From contig CAZILL010000001.1 in NCBI GenBank assembly GCA_964540105.1, forward strand, positions 868,001-932,000: DNA of 64,000 nucleotides. The letters are read 5' to 3'. Shown here piece by piece: positions 1 through 11,916 of this stretch. A program made the translations under genes and the position numbers. The stretch comes from DATKJY01 sp964540105. Its GTDB lineage: Bacteria > Zixibacteria > MSB-5A5 > GN15 > FEB-12. The first letter of the stretch is position 1. The number at the start of each line of letters is the position of its first letter. Below the pieces are notes generated by a model, which had not been told where the DNA came from, did not search any database, and saw only the letters and a list, made by a program, of their open reading frames with translations.

Positions 1-641
1 TGAGCGAGGACCTTACGGCGTACATGGAGAAGGTTGGCATCCGGGTACGCTATCTGCATAGTGAAATCGATTCGATCGACCGCACGGCCATCATACGCGA
101 TTTGCGACTTGCTGAATTCGACGTGCTGGTCGGTGTGAATCTTCTCCGCGAGGGGCTCGATCTTCCGGAAGTGTCGCTGGTAGCTGTGCTCGATGCCGAC
201 AAGGAGGGGTTTCTTCGTTCCGAGCGTTCGTTGGTGCAGACGGCCGGCCGTGCCGCCCGTAACAAGAATGGCGTCGTCATTTTCTACGCTAACAAGGTAA
301 CTGACTCGATGCGCAAGGCGATTGAAGAAACCAATCGGCGCCGGACCCGACAACTGGCCTACAATGAGGAACACAACATCAACCCCGAGACCATTTTCAA
401 GACCAGGGATGAGATCATACGTTCAACGCTGTTTGCCGACAGCAAGACGGTCGAGGAAAAGACGTTCGAAAAACCCTCGCACTTTAACCTGATGTCAGGC
501 GAAGACCAGCTTACCTTCATGCTTCAAGCCATGAAGAAGGCCGCCGAGAATCTGGAGTTTGAAACGGCGATCCTGATTCGCGACGAGGTGACCACCCTGA
601 AAGCAAGAATGAAACAAGCTAAGAAGAGGAGTCGCCGATGA
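1..641 (+). CDS. uvrB: UvrABC excinuclease subunit B, C-terminal part (5' end outside window)
   Basis: UvrB is the DNA-damage-loading helicase of nucleotide excision repair, working with UvrA and UvrC. The reading frame is open from the first bases (SEDLTAYMEK...) so the gene continues upstream. What is visible is the second helicase domain: the YLHSEID segment, the DVLVGVNLLREGLDLPEV motif, the LDADKEGFLRS segment and the QTAGRAARN arginine-finger motif, then a C-terminal UVR motif (about the last 40 residues, 'AAENLEFETAILIRDEV') that contacts UvrC. The stop TGA overlaps the ATG of the next gene by four bases, so the two are translationally coupled. Confidence 0.97.
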   Translation, partial: SEDLTAYMEKVGIRVRYLHSEIDSIDRTAIIRDLRLAEFDVLVGVNLLREGLDLPEVSLVAVLDADKEGFLRSERSLVQTAGRAARNKNGVVIFYANKVTDSMRKAIEETNRRRTRQLAYNEEHNINPETIFKTRDEIIRSTLFADSKTVEEKTFEKPSHFNLMSGEDQLTFMLQAMKKAAENLEFETAILIRDEVTTLKARMKQAKKRSRR

Positions 642-1585
642 CCTTCAGTATGAACAGACTCTGCAGCCGGCACAGATCACGGGCGCTTTGCGCTATGGCT
701 GCCGCGCTCTTTTTCGCGGCTCTAAGCCACTCCTGCAAAGAGCGGAACGTGCCCTATGTCCTTCATGAAGACCAGATCGCCCTGCTTCTGGCTGATCCCT
801 ACGAGGGGGGGAGCCTGTTTCGAAGTGACCATATTATCAATCCCGATCCATACCGAATTCCCGGTGACACAGCGCAATATCGAGACTCCGTGATTGAACA
901 TCAGAGACATTACACGATACTACTCAGCACGAACAACGCCGACTATGGTCATTTCGGATTGCTGCGCGAAGCGATAGCGAGGGTCAATGACAGCTTTGCG
1001 TTCCAGCGCACCCGGTCAGGAGTTGTACTGGACACCAGTGAAGTGAAATTGGTTCGGTACGGGTTTCTGTTACGCTTTGGCGACGATGCCGACAAATATC
1101 TTGGCTGGAAACTCTGGGGTTTCAACGGACTTGGCGTCACGAATCCGAGCGCCAAATTGCGCATGGCGGATTCCAAAGGGGTATCACTTCAGGTCGACCA
1201 GTCATTCTACAGTATTTCCCCTGAATCGCTGCAGGTCTTCTCAGGAGTGAAATTTGTTCTGCTCAGCGAAATACGAAGGCTCGAGCTCGGGGGTAAGATC
1301 TCGCTTGAGGTCCAGAGCCCCGGCCCTCCCGACCAAACGCCGTATTACTATCTCTATTCCGCGGAGAGCGATGCCGGTTTCAAGACGAAGAATCTCATCA
1401 AGCTCCCTGAGTTCAACCACTTCGTCGACACGTTGCGAATCCCGCCGACCCTGTCGAATACCATGAACTTCATCTACGCGCAGTCGCACCTCGGCGACGG
1501 CTCCCGACGCGTGCTCGGCGGTTGGTTTATACCATATCAGAAACCCCTGATAACGGCGGGGGAGAGGCTGTCCAGCTTCAGGTAG
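638..1585 (+). CDS. Hypothetical exported protein, possible lipoprotein
   Basis: A 315-residue protein that I cannot assign to a family. Residues 1-32 form a long basic n-region and a hydrophobic core (AMAAALFFAALSHSC); Cys33 could be a lipidation site, but the preceding residues are a poor lipobox, so lipoprotein status is a guess. The rest is soluble and rich in beta-type patterns, consistent with a periplasmic or surface location. It starts inside the uvrB stop (ATGA overlap), so it is co-transcribed with uvrB, and its 3' end overlaps the convergent acyl-CoA dehydrogenase by eight bases. An internal start at Met5 is also possible. Confidence 0.8.
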   Translation: MTFSMNRLCSRHRSRALCAMAAALFFAALSHSCKERNVPYVLHEDQIALLLADPYEGGSLFRSDHIINPDPYRIPGDTAQYRDSVIEHQRHYTILLSTNNADYGHFGLLREAIARVNDSFAFQRTRSGVVLDTSEVKLVRYGFLLRFGDDADKYLGWKLWGFNGLGVTNPSAKLRMADSKGVSLQVDQSFYSISPESLQVFSGVKFVLLSEIRRLELGGKISLEVQSPGPPDQTPYYYLYSAESDAGFKTKNLIKLPEFNHFVDTLRIPPTLSNTMNFIYAQSHLGDGSRRVLGGWFIPYQKPLITAGERLSSFR

Positions 1586-2735
1586 CTTCTGAGAATTCTC
1601 TGAGCACCTCTCGCGCTATCACGATTCGCTGGACTTCGTTTGTCCCTTCAAAAATCTCACACAAGCGCACGTCGCGATAGATTCGCTCAACGTTGTATTC
1701 GTGAGTATAACCGTATCCGCCCAGAATCTGGATGGCTGCGTGGGCGATCTCGGTTCCGACCTCCGAAGCGTACATCTTGGCAATGGCTGCGTCTTTGACC
1801 ACCGACAGACCCTGATCCTTGCGCCACGCTGCTTCATAGGTGACCATCCGCGCCGCGTGCAGCTTCGCCTGCATCTCAGCCAGCTTGAACTGAATCCCCT
1901 GGAAGGTTGCGATCTCCTTCCCGAACTGTTTTCGTTCCAGAGCATACCTCGCTGCGATTTCGAAGGCGCGCTGGGCCATCCCAACCGATTGCGCCCCAAC
2001 TGAAATTCGCCCGTGATTGAGAGTCTCCATGGCAATGTTAAATCCGCGTCCCACCTCGCCCAGTTGATTCGCTTTGGGGACACGGTAGTCCGTGAAAATT
2101 AACTCGGCCGTTGGCGATCCCTTGAAACCAAGCTTCACTTCATTCTTGCCGACCTGGAATCCGGGTTTATCGGCCTCAACTATGAACGCCACGATCCCTT
2201 TGGTCTTAAGCTCACGGTTGACGGTAGCAAAGACGATGACATAATCGGCGATTGATCCATGGGTTACCCACAGCTTGGTTCCGTTGAGGATGTAACTGTC
2301 GCCCGACTCAACCGCGCTTAGGGTCAACGACGCAGCGTCTGAGCCTGCCCCTGATTCCGACAGCGAATACGCAGCCATTTTCTCGCCCGAGCATACCGGA
2401 GGCAAGTATTTTCGCTTCTGCTCTTCAGTGCCGGCTTCAAGAATCGGCATCGCAAACAGCGATCCGTGTACAGCTGCGACCAGCGCATGCGAGGCGCAGC
2501 CGCGCGCCAGCTCCTCAATCGAAATTGCATAGGCCAGATTATCAAGTCCGGCGCCGCCATACTCCTCCGGGACTTTGACCCCCATCAGGCCCAGACCGGC
2601 CATCTCCTTGATCAGATTGCGGTCGAGCTTAGCATCATGGTCGAACTCCCCGGCCCGGGGGAACAATTTTTCGTTGGCGAATTTGCGGGCGACATCGCGA
2701 ACGAAGGTTTGTTCTTCGGTGAGATTAAAATCCAT
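1578..2735 (-). CDS. Acyl-CoA dehydrogenase (short/medium-chain type)
   Basis: FAD-dependent alpha,beta-dehydrogenation of acyl-CoA thioesters, passing electrons to an electron-transfer flavoprotein, in fatty or amino acid catabolism. The 385-residue length is standard. The N-terminal helical domain begins MDFNLTEEQ; the signature 'AAYSLSESGAGSDAASL' binds FAD and substrate; 'LWVTHGSIADYVIVFA' belongs to the middle beta domain; the C-terminal 'CEIFEGTNEVQR' carries Glu363 at the position of the catalytic base of medium- and short-chain enzymes. A GAGGAG ribosome site lies six bases before the ATG. It follows acs on the same strand with a 66-base gap, which suggests linked acyl-CoA metabolism. 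Confidence 0.95.
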   Translation of the reverse strand: MDFNLTEEQTFVRDVARKFANEKLFPRAGEFDHDAKLDRNLIKEMAGLGLMGVKVPEEYGGAGLDNLAYAISIEELARGCASHALVAAVHGSLFAMPILEAGTEEQKRKYLPPVCSGEKMAAYSLSESGAGSDAASLTLSAVESGDSYILNGTKLWVTHGSIADYVIVFATVNRELKTKGIVAFIVEADKPGFQVGKNEVKLGFKGSPTAELIFTDYRVPKANQLGEVGRGFNIAMETLNHGRISVGAQSVGMAQRAFEIAARYALERKQFGKEIATFQGIQFKLAEMQAKLHAARMVTYEAAWRKDQGLSVVKDAAIAKMYASEVGTEIAHAAIQILGGYGYTHEYNVERIYRDVRLCEIFEGTNEVQRIVIAREVLREFSEAT

Positions 2736-2801
2736 CTTGAGCTCCTCATCAGGTCATCAATTATGATATCACAAGAGAATCGTCAGATACTCCGGTTCCG
2801 C

Positions 2802-4778
<1,977 letters not shown>

Positions 4779-4807
4779 CACAAGCTCCTTAATGGTCTTT
4801 CTCACCG

Positions 4808-4839
4808 CCAATATCCGCTCATATGTCCCGTCAAGTCAA
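4808..4839 (-). promoter_or_regulatory. Possible promoter of acs
   Basis: On the minus strand two overlapping -35-like boxes, TTGACT (4834-4839) and TTGACG (4829-4834), precede a TATTGG box (4808-4813). The spacers are 20 and 15 bases, both off the optimum, so the assignment is weak. The rest of the region up to 5070 shows no gene or structure that I can support. Confidence 0.3.
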
Positions 4840-5070
4840 GTGAGTACTGAATTCTGATCCCAGATGCGACTGAATGACCCAACTACAGTTCCGGCAGGTG
4901 TCCTGTTTTCATCATGGGTAAAGTCGCGCATATGAGTGCACACTGAGCAAAGTGCAGCGGCTTGTGTAGCGCACCTAACCGACGGCAAGGCAAGGCTAAG
5001 GGTGGCGCCTATAACAACTTAGTATTTGGCCTGTTTCTTGCAGCGCACTCTGCTGATGAGCTCTTTACCC
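4840..5070. other. Intergenic stretch without recognisable content
   Basis: This is the middle of the gap between the divergent acs and the large secreted-protein gene. I find no convincing small gene, tRNA or strong hairpin on either strand. Confidence 0.5.
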
Positions 5071-5098
5071 TTGACGCATTACCCTGTAGTAGTATATT
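5071..5098 (+). promoter_or_regulatory. Sigma70-type promoter of the giant secreted protein
   Basis: TTGACG (5071-5076), a 16-base spacer and TATATT (5093-5098). It would leave a leader of about 175 bases before the ATG at 5280, a long leader like that of the other large secreted protein at 34454. Confidence 0.55.
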
Positions 5099-5279
5099 CT
5101 TATGGTTACTCTATTCGATAAAGTAACGGCAAGTTACCGCATTTTGGTCTTACCTGACCCACAGGTAGTATCGGCTTGGATTTCAACATCGCGCGATGGG
5201 GGCTTTGTTGTGAATCGTGCTTACGGTGCACTACGCTCTTGGATTTCCGATGCCTTGGGTCGTTAACGGAGGTATAGTG

Positions 5280-8200
5280 ATGATGTCGTTGTCGAGTTCA
5301 AGATTACTGATCGCGCTTCTCTTCCTCTTCTTTGTGGCTGCTCCTCTTGTACTCGCAGAACCGGGAGGGAGCGTCACCACCAATGACGGGAATTCCGATC
5401 CGAATCCGACCGGCGTGACCTGGGCGCCAACATTCAACGTGCCGGCCGACTCACTTGTCAGGATGTGCAGCGGTGACTCGATCTGCTACAACATCTCGGC
5501 GACCGATCCCGACGTCGACGATACGCTGCTGCTGACCTTGATCAAAGGGCCAATCACGTACCAGCCAACCTACTTTCCCAACCCATTCGCTACGAGAATC
5601 TGTTACCGACCGGGATCTTCAGTTGCGGACACATTCATCTGGAAACTGAGGGACAAGCAGTGGCATTCTGTGTATGACACGGTCGTATTCACCATAAGAT
5701 CAAACTCCCCTCCGCAAATCAGCAATCAGAATTTCAACGGTGCGTTCTGCTACTCGATCCTGAACCGAAACCTTCTGATTCAAGCCTCCGATCCAGACGG
5801 AGACAAACTCACTTACACCTTGCTGTCAGGACTTGGCTCCATCAGCCCAACATCAGGAACCCTGACGTATTTCCCGCCCATGGCCGGGACCTACAAGTTC
5901 AGTATCATTGTTTCCGACGGTTGTCTGAGTGATACAGCCATTATCTCGGATGTCGTAATCGTCAACCAACCTCCGCATCTCGCGACACATGACACGGCGA
6001 TCTACGTGTGTAAGTCTGACACAGTATGTGTCACTGTTCTGGGTGTCGATCCCGAAGGAGGCCCGACCGCTTTTGCCTATCAAGCTGGCCCTGGTCAGTT
6101 TTCCTCGACTTCCGATCGAACGGGGCGAGTCTGCTTTGTACCGACAGCCGTAGACAGCACATACGTGCTCGTGTTCTGCCTTTCGGATACGTGCAGCGGA
6201 AGCGGCCTGTATAATCGTCTGGCGACATCTGTCTGCTTCACCGATTCCATGCGGGTGAGGGTTGTGGTCAATCAGAAGCCAATAATCTACTGCCCGAGCG
6301 CTCAGCGCTATTTCACCTGCAATGCTGACACGTTCTGCTTTACAGTCGATGCCGTTGATCCCGAAGCGGGACCACTCGCCTATCGAGTACTTTCGGGTAA
6401 CGCGGTTGCAGCCGGTCCCACAATCTGTTTGAACAACCCGTTGCTGGGCAGCTTCGATGTGCGGCTGGAAGTAGAGGACAACTGCGGCTTGACCGATACG
6501 TGCACTGTTCCTGTGGTCGTCACAAAGAACAGCCCGCCGACCATCATCGCTGGTCCGGATAAGACAGTCGATTACTGCGGAGCGACACCAGGAACTCTGT
6601 TACTTCCGTACCACGTGTCCGATCCGGACAACAACGTGAGTTATGTCGTCAGTTCTGCAGGCATAGTCACTTCCGAAGGAATTTCGGTCCAGCTGCCGGG
6701 ACCGGGCACTTTCCTGATTATCGACTCTGTGTTCGATAGTTGCGGCGCCATTGACATAGACACGGCAGTAGTGACTGCGATTAAACATGATTCGGTCACG
6801 ATTGTATGTCCGCCGCCCATCATCCCGAAGAATATCACACTGCCAGCAACTGTCCGAATCCCAGTTAGCATAATTCCGTCTACAGCGAGTGTTACGGTTT
6901 CACCTTTCGGCAGTTACGATCATCTGACCGGAGAGGTAGTCTTGAACATTGCTTCTCCAGGGCTTCAGTCGTTCGGGGTAACGGCCGCCGGATACTGCAA
7001 TACTGATTCGTGCAGATTTGCGCTTGATGTCAATCAGAAGGTTCCACCTTCCGTCTCCTGTCAGGGGAACGTTGATACCCTTGTGTGCGGAAGTTACCCC
7101 CAGACTGTTTGCCTGCCAGTCACTATCGGCGGTACCGGCGTTCAAGTTACCGTGAGCCCAGTGGGCTCGTTCATCGACGGCAAGGTCTGCATTCCTGTTA
7201 CCGGTCCCGGTCAGTACAGTACCCTGATTACGGTGAGCAACGAACTGGGCTCGGTCGATTGCACGACGACATTAATCGTCCGAGGAGGACGTGCACCGGT
7301 TGTAGTCCTGCCACGCGATAGCTCCATAACCGGCTGCAGCGTCGGCAGCATCTGTCTGCCCATAAGCGTCTCTGATCTCGACGCCGACCTCGATAGCGTC
7401 ATCACCAGCGGAGGGGCAAGCTATGACCGACTGAACAGCCGCGTTTGTGTCACGACCCCGACGACAGGATCGTATCAGATCATCGTGAGGGCGGTTGATC
7501 GGTGCGGAATGACTTCAAGTGATACCGTGAACCTCAGTGTGACCATTACGCCGACGCCGACGGTCAGACTCGGCAGTGACACGAGTATTACCCAATGCAC
7601 TCCGGCTCCAATCTGCCTTCCCGTCACGGTCAGCGGCGTTACCAGTAGCGTACGCTCGAATCGCGGAACCTACGACTCCCTCGCGCACAAGTTGTGCTAC
7701 ACGCCGGCAGCGAGCGGCGTTGATACAGTCATCATCACAGGAAGCGACAATTGCCGCACTGTTGCCGACACGGCCCTTGTCACCGTGCACCTCAATCGCG
7801 CACCGACCATTCGATTTGTTGACACGACCATATATTTGTGCGTGCCCCAAAATGTCTGCATTCCGGCGAGGGTTGAAGACCCCGACAACAATCTCGGCAA
7901 TGTAACGGTCAGTCGCGGTACATATAACAACGGCAATGTTTGCTTCATGCCATTTGACAGCGGTAGATATCAGATTACTGTGACAGCCACCGACGCGTGC
8001 GGCGCCAGAACTGTTGTTACCGCCTATGTGACTATTAAGACCGATCAGGGACTCGTTCTCTCCGGACCGGGGAACACTACCAGATTCCTGTGTCGCCCCG
8101 ACACCCTCAGGTTTCCGATCTATGGTATTCCGGATGGCATGCCTGTGACCGTCTCGGGAACTAATGCGAGATGGAATCCAACTACTCGAGAAGTATATTT

Positions 8201-11200
8201 CTACTCTGACTGCTGTCTGACCAACACGATCACAGTTTCGATCACTACCCCTTGTGGGCTCACCAAGCAGGTTACGTTCACGGTTACGGTACGCACAAAC
8301 AGCCGTCCCTTGGTCCTCCTGCCGCGCGACACGGCAATTATGCAGTGTTCCCCCGGCAAGCTCTGCCTCCCGGCTGCGGTCAGCGACCCCGACAACAACA
8401 TCGCCAGCGTCACGGCGACTGGCGGGACCTACGACGGGCAGCGCGGTATAGTCTGTCTCACAACCACGACGCCGGGTGTATATAATGTAACTGTAACTGC
8501 GACGGACTCGTGCGGGCTGACCTTATCTGACCAAATCGCGATATCGGTCAGTATGGGTTCCCGCCCCTCGATTCGATATACGCCGATTGCGCCCGTCAAT
8601 GTCTGTTCGTTAAGCGCGGTCTGTGTACCGGTCGCGGTCACAGACGTCGACAACGATCTGGCATCGGTATGGGTAGAAAACGGCACCTACAACCCGTTGA
8701 CCGGTATGGCCTGTTTCACGCCGCGTACGGGTGGGACTTCATGCGTCGCGATTGTTGCGACCGATAGGTGTGGTCTGAAAGATTCCATCCCGATCTGCGT
8801 GACAATGAACATAATCGGGACGGCCAGGATCACCTGTCCGGTCGGTGACCAGAGTCGCGGCCTTTGCCGGTCGGACTCGATAGTCATTAGCGTTCCGGTC
8901 AACGGAGCCTATGATACGGTCCTGACCAACTTTGGTCGTTGGACAAATCAGACTCTCAGGTTCTTCGCCGATTCGAGTGGTACGTATCGCATCCGGCTCA
9001 TTGCCCAGGGGAGATGCAATAACGACACATGCACCGTTGTCGTGCCGGTCCAGATCGCGCCGACGCTGAAAATCACCTGTCCGGGAAACAAGAGCGAATT
9101 CCTCTGTGTCTCCGACACTCTGTGCTATCCGTTTACAGTCTCTCCAGCCGGAACCAACGTACGGGTGGAAGGTGGGGGGGCATACATGAGCAGCGGCCAG
9201 ATTTGCGTTCCTGTTACTGCGGCCGGAACCAAAACGATGAAACTGATCGCCGAATCCGCCTGTATGAAGGATAGCTGCAGCTTCGCAGTGACGGCTACGT
9301 TCAATCGACCGCCGCAGATTAACGCGGGCCGAGATACTTCGGTAACGCAATGTACATTGCAGCAGATCTGCCTTGACCCGTATATTGCGTTGGATCCTGA
9401 CAACAACAGTAGCACCATTACTGTCCAGCCGAACGGTCAGGTCATTGGAAACCGAATCTGCTTTTCTCCGGTTGTGTTTGGGGTTACGAATGTCGTAGTA
9501 ACCATACGCGATTCCTGTGGCGCGATCGGGGTAGATACGGTCAAGGTTACCGTCGCGCAAGCTCCGGCTGTGACAATCACCTGCCCTCCCCAGAACTATC
9601 CGATCGCGATCTGTGGACCCGATACGGTTCGCATCCCGTTGCACGTGAGTCCCTCGACCGCCACAGTCCAGGTGCTTCCCGCGGGTCGCTACGATAAGAA
9701 CAAAGACAGTGTCTATTTCTACGCCGCCACTGCGGGTACCTACTCGATCAGAGTCATTGCCACTGATATCTGCGGTACCGATTCCTGTCGATTCGACGCA
9801 AACGTGACGATCGGCTCCAGTCCGCATGTCAGTACTCCACCCCGCATTGACACGACACTCTGCCTGACCAGCCCGACAACTCTCTGCTGGCCGGTGTCGA
9901 TCAGCGGCGCCAACCCTACGATCCAGATCACTCCGGCGGGAACGTTCAGCAATAACACGATCTGCGTCCCTGTCAGCACTGCCGGTTCGACGACTTACAA
10001 GATCAAGGTCATTTCGCTCTGCGGTATCGACTCAGCGACGACAGTTGTCAATGTAGCCGCCAACGAAGCCCCTCATTTGACGGTACCAACCGCCAATTTC
10101 ACATTCTCGCGTTGTCCTGGCGATGTCGACTCAATCTGCATTGACGGGATCAAGGCTTCCGACAAGGAAAAGAGCGTGACCATCAGAAAGGTCTGCGGCC
10201 CAGGTAATTTCCGACTCATCACTGCCGACAGCGGCAAGCTGTGCTTCCTTCCCACTGCGTTTGGCCCGACCCAGTTCTGCTTCGAGGCCAGCGACGGCTG
10301 CCAAACGGCCACTGGCACGTTTACGGTAAACGTCGTGCAGAAACCAGATTGCGATGTGTGTGTGCGTACGTCGATTGACGGAGGGGTCTGCACACCCGTC
10401 GGTACGCGCCAGCTGGTGAATCTCAAAGTCCAGACCAATCGCCCGATCGGCGGGTTTGACCTCTTGGTGAGCTACGACGCATCTGCGGTTGCCTTCCAAA
10501 ATGCGTGGATTGCCAATACGGCCATTGAGAAGTGGGAGTATTTTACGTATTCAACGCGAAACGGCTCCTGCGGTGGCGCCTGCCCGTCAGGCTTGGTTCG
10601 ATTTGTCGGACTTGCCGACGGCAATAATGGCCCGTTCCATCCTCCGGATTCTTCTCTGCGTCCCAACGGCATACTGGTGACGATCGAGTTTCAAATCTCA
10701 AGCGACCAGACCCTGGGCGGTCAATTCGTGCCAATCTCTTTCTCGTGGTTTGATTGCGGTGACAACAGTTTCTCGAACACACTCGGAGATTCTCTTCTCA
10801 TTGATCGCAGAATATTTAATGCCGAGCGAATTCTTATCTGGGACGAGACCGACGAAACCCGATATCCGGAAGCCTCGCGTCCAGTCGGACTCGGCGCGCC
10901 CGATCGCTGCCTGATTCCCGGCCAAAAGAACTCAATCACCCGTTGCATTGAGTTCATCAACGGTGGTATCTGTATCATTCATCCTGATTCCATAGATGCC
11001 CGAGGCGACATCAACCTCAATGGCCTGAAAAACGAAGTGGCCGACGCCGTACTGTACACCAATTACTTCATACGTGGGCTGCGGGCGTTTACCATCAACG
11101 TGGCGGGACAAGTTGCCGCAAGCGACATCAACGCCGACGGCTTCACTCTGACTGTGGCCGACCTGGCGTATCTGATTCGCATCCTCGTCGGTGACGCTGA

Positions 11201-11855
11201 CCCGATTCCAAAGATCTCGCCCTACCCCAAACCGATAGAAGTTGTGTCTCATCTCGATCAGAATGTTCTGTCCGTGTCCACGGATGCGGTGGGGAATATC
11301 GGCGTCGCCTATTTCGTTTGTGACGTCGATCCCGGCGTCATGCTTGGAGAACCCCGTCTGACTGATGCCGCGAGCGCGATGGACCTCGGTTACTCCCTCG
11401 AAGACGGCAAACTCAGGATGCTCATCTACAACATTGGCCCCGGCCGCATCGAGGCCGGCAGCCATCGCCTTATCGAAATCCCGTACTCCGGCACTGGGCA
11501 CGTCAGCTTGAGTCGCTCCGAAATCGCAGATTACGATGGTCGTCCATACGTCACTGCCAACAAGGTTTCAACCCTCCCCGGCGATTTCATCCTGAGTCAG
11601 AACTATCCGAATCCGTTCAATCCGACGACCCAGATAAGCTTCTCCCTGCCCCATGAGGCCGCGTGGCGCCTGACGATATTTAGTATTACTGGAGGCGAAA
11701 TCCGCGAGTTCAGCGGAACGAGCGGCGCCGGCACAGCTACTATTATCTGGGATGGTAAGGCTGAAAACGGTGCGCAGGTTGCGTCGGGCGTCTATCTGTA
11801 TCGCCTTGAAGCCGAACGATTCAGTCAGACAAGAAAGATGATCTTGATTAAGTAG
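5280..11855 (+). CDS. Giant secreted multi-repeat protein with cohesin-like, dockerin-like and type IX sorting domains
   Basis: A 2191-residue protein. GGAGG (5268-5272) sits seven bases before the ATG at 5280, and residues 1-26 form a clean signal peptide ending VLA, so the upstream in-frame start at 5217 is not used. From about residue 45 to 1685 I count 19 Ig/cadherin-like repeats of 80-100 residues. Most carry a 'C....ICLPV' strand, a 'DPDNN' turn and a 'VTATDxCG' strand, so paired cysteines suggest disulphides. Next come a cohesin-like domain (about 1688-1840, 'GGFDLLVSYDASAVAF'), a dockerin-type pair of calcium loops (DINLNG... and DINADG..., about 1905-1975), and a C-terminal FlgD-like sorting domain ('LSQNYPNPFNPTTQISF' to the KMILIK end). 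Probably exported by type IX secretion and held at the surface; the ligand is unknown. Confidence 0.9.
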   Translation: MMSLSSSRLLIALLFLFFVAAPLVLAEPGGSVTTNDGNSDPNPTGVTWAPTFNVPADSLVRMCSGDSICYNISATDPDVDDTLLLTLIKGPITYQPTYFPNPFATRICYRPGSSVADTFIWKLRDKQWHSVYDTVVFTIRSNSPPQISNQNFNGAFCYSILNRNLLIQASDPDGDKLTYTLLSGLGSISPTSGTLTYFPPMAGTYKFSIIVSDGCLSDTAIISDVVIVNQPPHLATHDTAIYVCKSDTVCVTVLGVDPEGGPTAFAYQAGPGQFSSTSDRTGRVCFVPTAVDSTYVLVFCLSDTCSGSGLYNRLATSVCFTDSMRVRVVVNQKPIIYCPSAQRYFTCNADTFCFTVDAVDPEAGPLAYRVLSGNAVAAGPTICLNNPLLGSFDVRLEVEDNCGLTDTCTVPVVVTKNSPPTIIAGPDKTVDYCGATPGTLLLPYHVSDPDNNVSYVVSSAGIVTSEGISVQLPGPGTFLIIDSVFDSCGAIDIDTAVVTAIKHDSVTIVCPPPIIPKNITLPATVRIPVSIIPSTASVTVSPFGSYDHLTGEVVLNIASPGLQSFGVTAAGYCNTDSCRFALDVNQKVPPSVSCQGNVDTLVCGSYPQTVCLPVTIGGTGVQVTVSPVGSFIDGKVCIPVTGPGQYSTLITVSNELGSVDCTTTLIVRGGRAPVVVLPRDSSITGCSVGSICLPISVSDLDADLDSVITSGGASYDRLNSRVCVTTPTTGSYQIIVRAVDRCGMTSSDTVNLSVTITPTPTVRLGSDTSITQCTPAPICLPVTVSGVTSSVRSNRGTYDSLAHKLCYTPAASGVDTVIITGSDNCRTVADTALVTVHLNRAPTIRFVDTTIYLCVPQNVCIPARVEDPDNNLGNVTVSRGTYNNGNVCFMPFDSGRYQITVTATDACGARTVVTAYVTIKTDQGLVLSGPGNTTRFLCRPDTLRFPIYGIPDGMPVTVSGTNARWNPTTREVYFYSDCCLTNTITVSITTPCGLTKQVTFTVTVRTNSRPLVLLPRDTAIMQCSPGKLCLPAAVSDPDNNIASVTATGGTYDGQRGIVCLTTTTPGVYNVTVTATDSCGLTLSDQIAISVSMGSRPSIRYTPIAPVNVCSLSAVCVPVAVTDVDNDLASVWVENGTYNPLTGMACFTPRTGGTSCVAIVATDRCGLKDSIPICVTMNIIGTARITCPVGDQSRGLCRSDSIVISVPVNGAYDTVLTNFGRWTNQTLRFFADSSGTYRIRLIAQGRCNNDTCTVVVPVQIAPTLKITCPGNKSEFLCVSDTLCYPFTVSPAGTNVRVEGGGAYMSSGQICVPVTAAGTKTMKLIAESACMKDSCSFAVTATFNRPPQINAGRDTSVTQCTLQQICLDPYIALDPDNNSSTITVQPNGQVIGNRICFSPVVFGVTNVVVTIRDSCGAIGVDTVKVTVAQAPAVTITCPPQNYPIAICGPDTVRIPLHVSPSTATVQVLPAGRYDKNKDSVYFYAATAGTYSIRVIATDICGTDSCRFDANVTIGSSPHVSTPPRIDTTLCLTSPTTLCWPVSISGANPTIQITPAGTFSNNTICVPVSTAGSTTYKIKVISLCGIDSATTVVNVAANEAPHLTVPTANFTFSRCPGDVDSICIDGIKASDKEKSVTIRKVCGPGNFRLITADSGKLCFLPTAFGPTQFCFEASDGCQTATGTFTVNVVQKPDCDVCVRTSIDGGVCTPVGTRQLVNLKVQTNRPIGGFDLLVSYDASAVAFQNAWIANTAIEKWEYFTYSTRNGSCGGACPSGLVRFVGLADGNNGPFHPPDSSLRPNGILVTIEFQISSDQTLGGQFVPISFSWFDCGDNSFSNTLGDSLLIDRRIFNAERILIWDETDETRYPEASRPVGLGAPDRCLIPGQKNSITRCIEFINGGICIIHPDSIDARGDINLNGLKNEVADAVLYTNYFIRGLRAFTINVAGQVAASDINADGFTLTVADLAYLIRILVGDADPIPKISPYPKPIEVVSHLDQNVLSVSTDAVGNIGVAYFVCDVDPGVMLGEPRLTDAASAMDLGYSLEDGKLRMLIYNIGPGRIEAGSHRLIEIPYSGTGHVSLSRSEIADYDGRPYVTANKVSTLPGDFILSQNYPNPFNPTTQISFSLPHEAAWRLTIFSITGGEIREFSGTSGAGTATIIWDGKAENGAQVASGVYLYRLEAERFSQTRKMILIK

Positions 11856-11877
11856 CGCATTGCACTCAAGCCTTTGA

Positions 11878-11916
11878 AAACGCCCCTGAGGAGTTTCCGA
11901 CGGGGCGTTTCTATTT
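11878..11916. terminator. Rho-independent terminator, probably bidirectional
   Basis: AAACGCCCC (11878-11886) pairs with GGGGCGTTT (11902-11910) across a 15-base loop, with T-rich sequence after it and A-rich sequence before it. It lies between the convergent giant secreted-protein gene and rlmH and can serve both. Confidence 0.8.

Noticed and set aside
8739..9827. A 362-codon open frame on the minus strand inside the giant secreted-protein gene
   Set aside because: It is a mirror of a repetitive, GC-skewed coding strand; its translation has no recognisable domain and the plus strand has clear signal, repeat and sorting domains.
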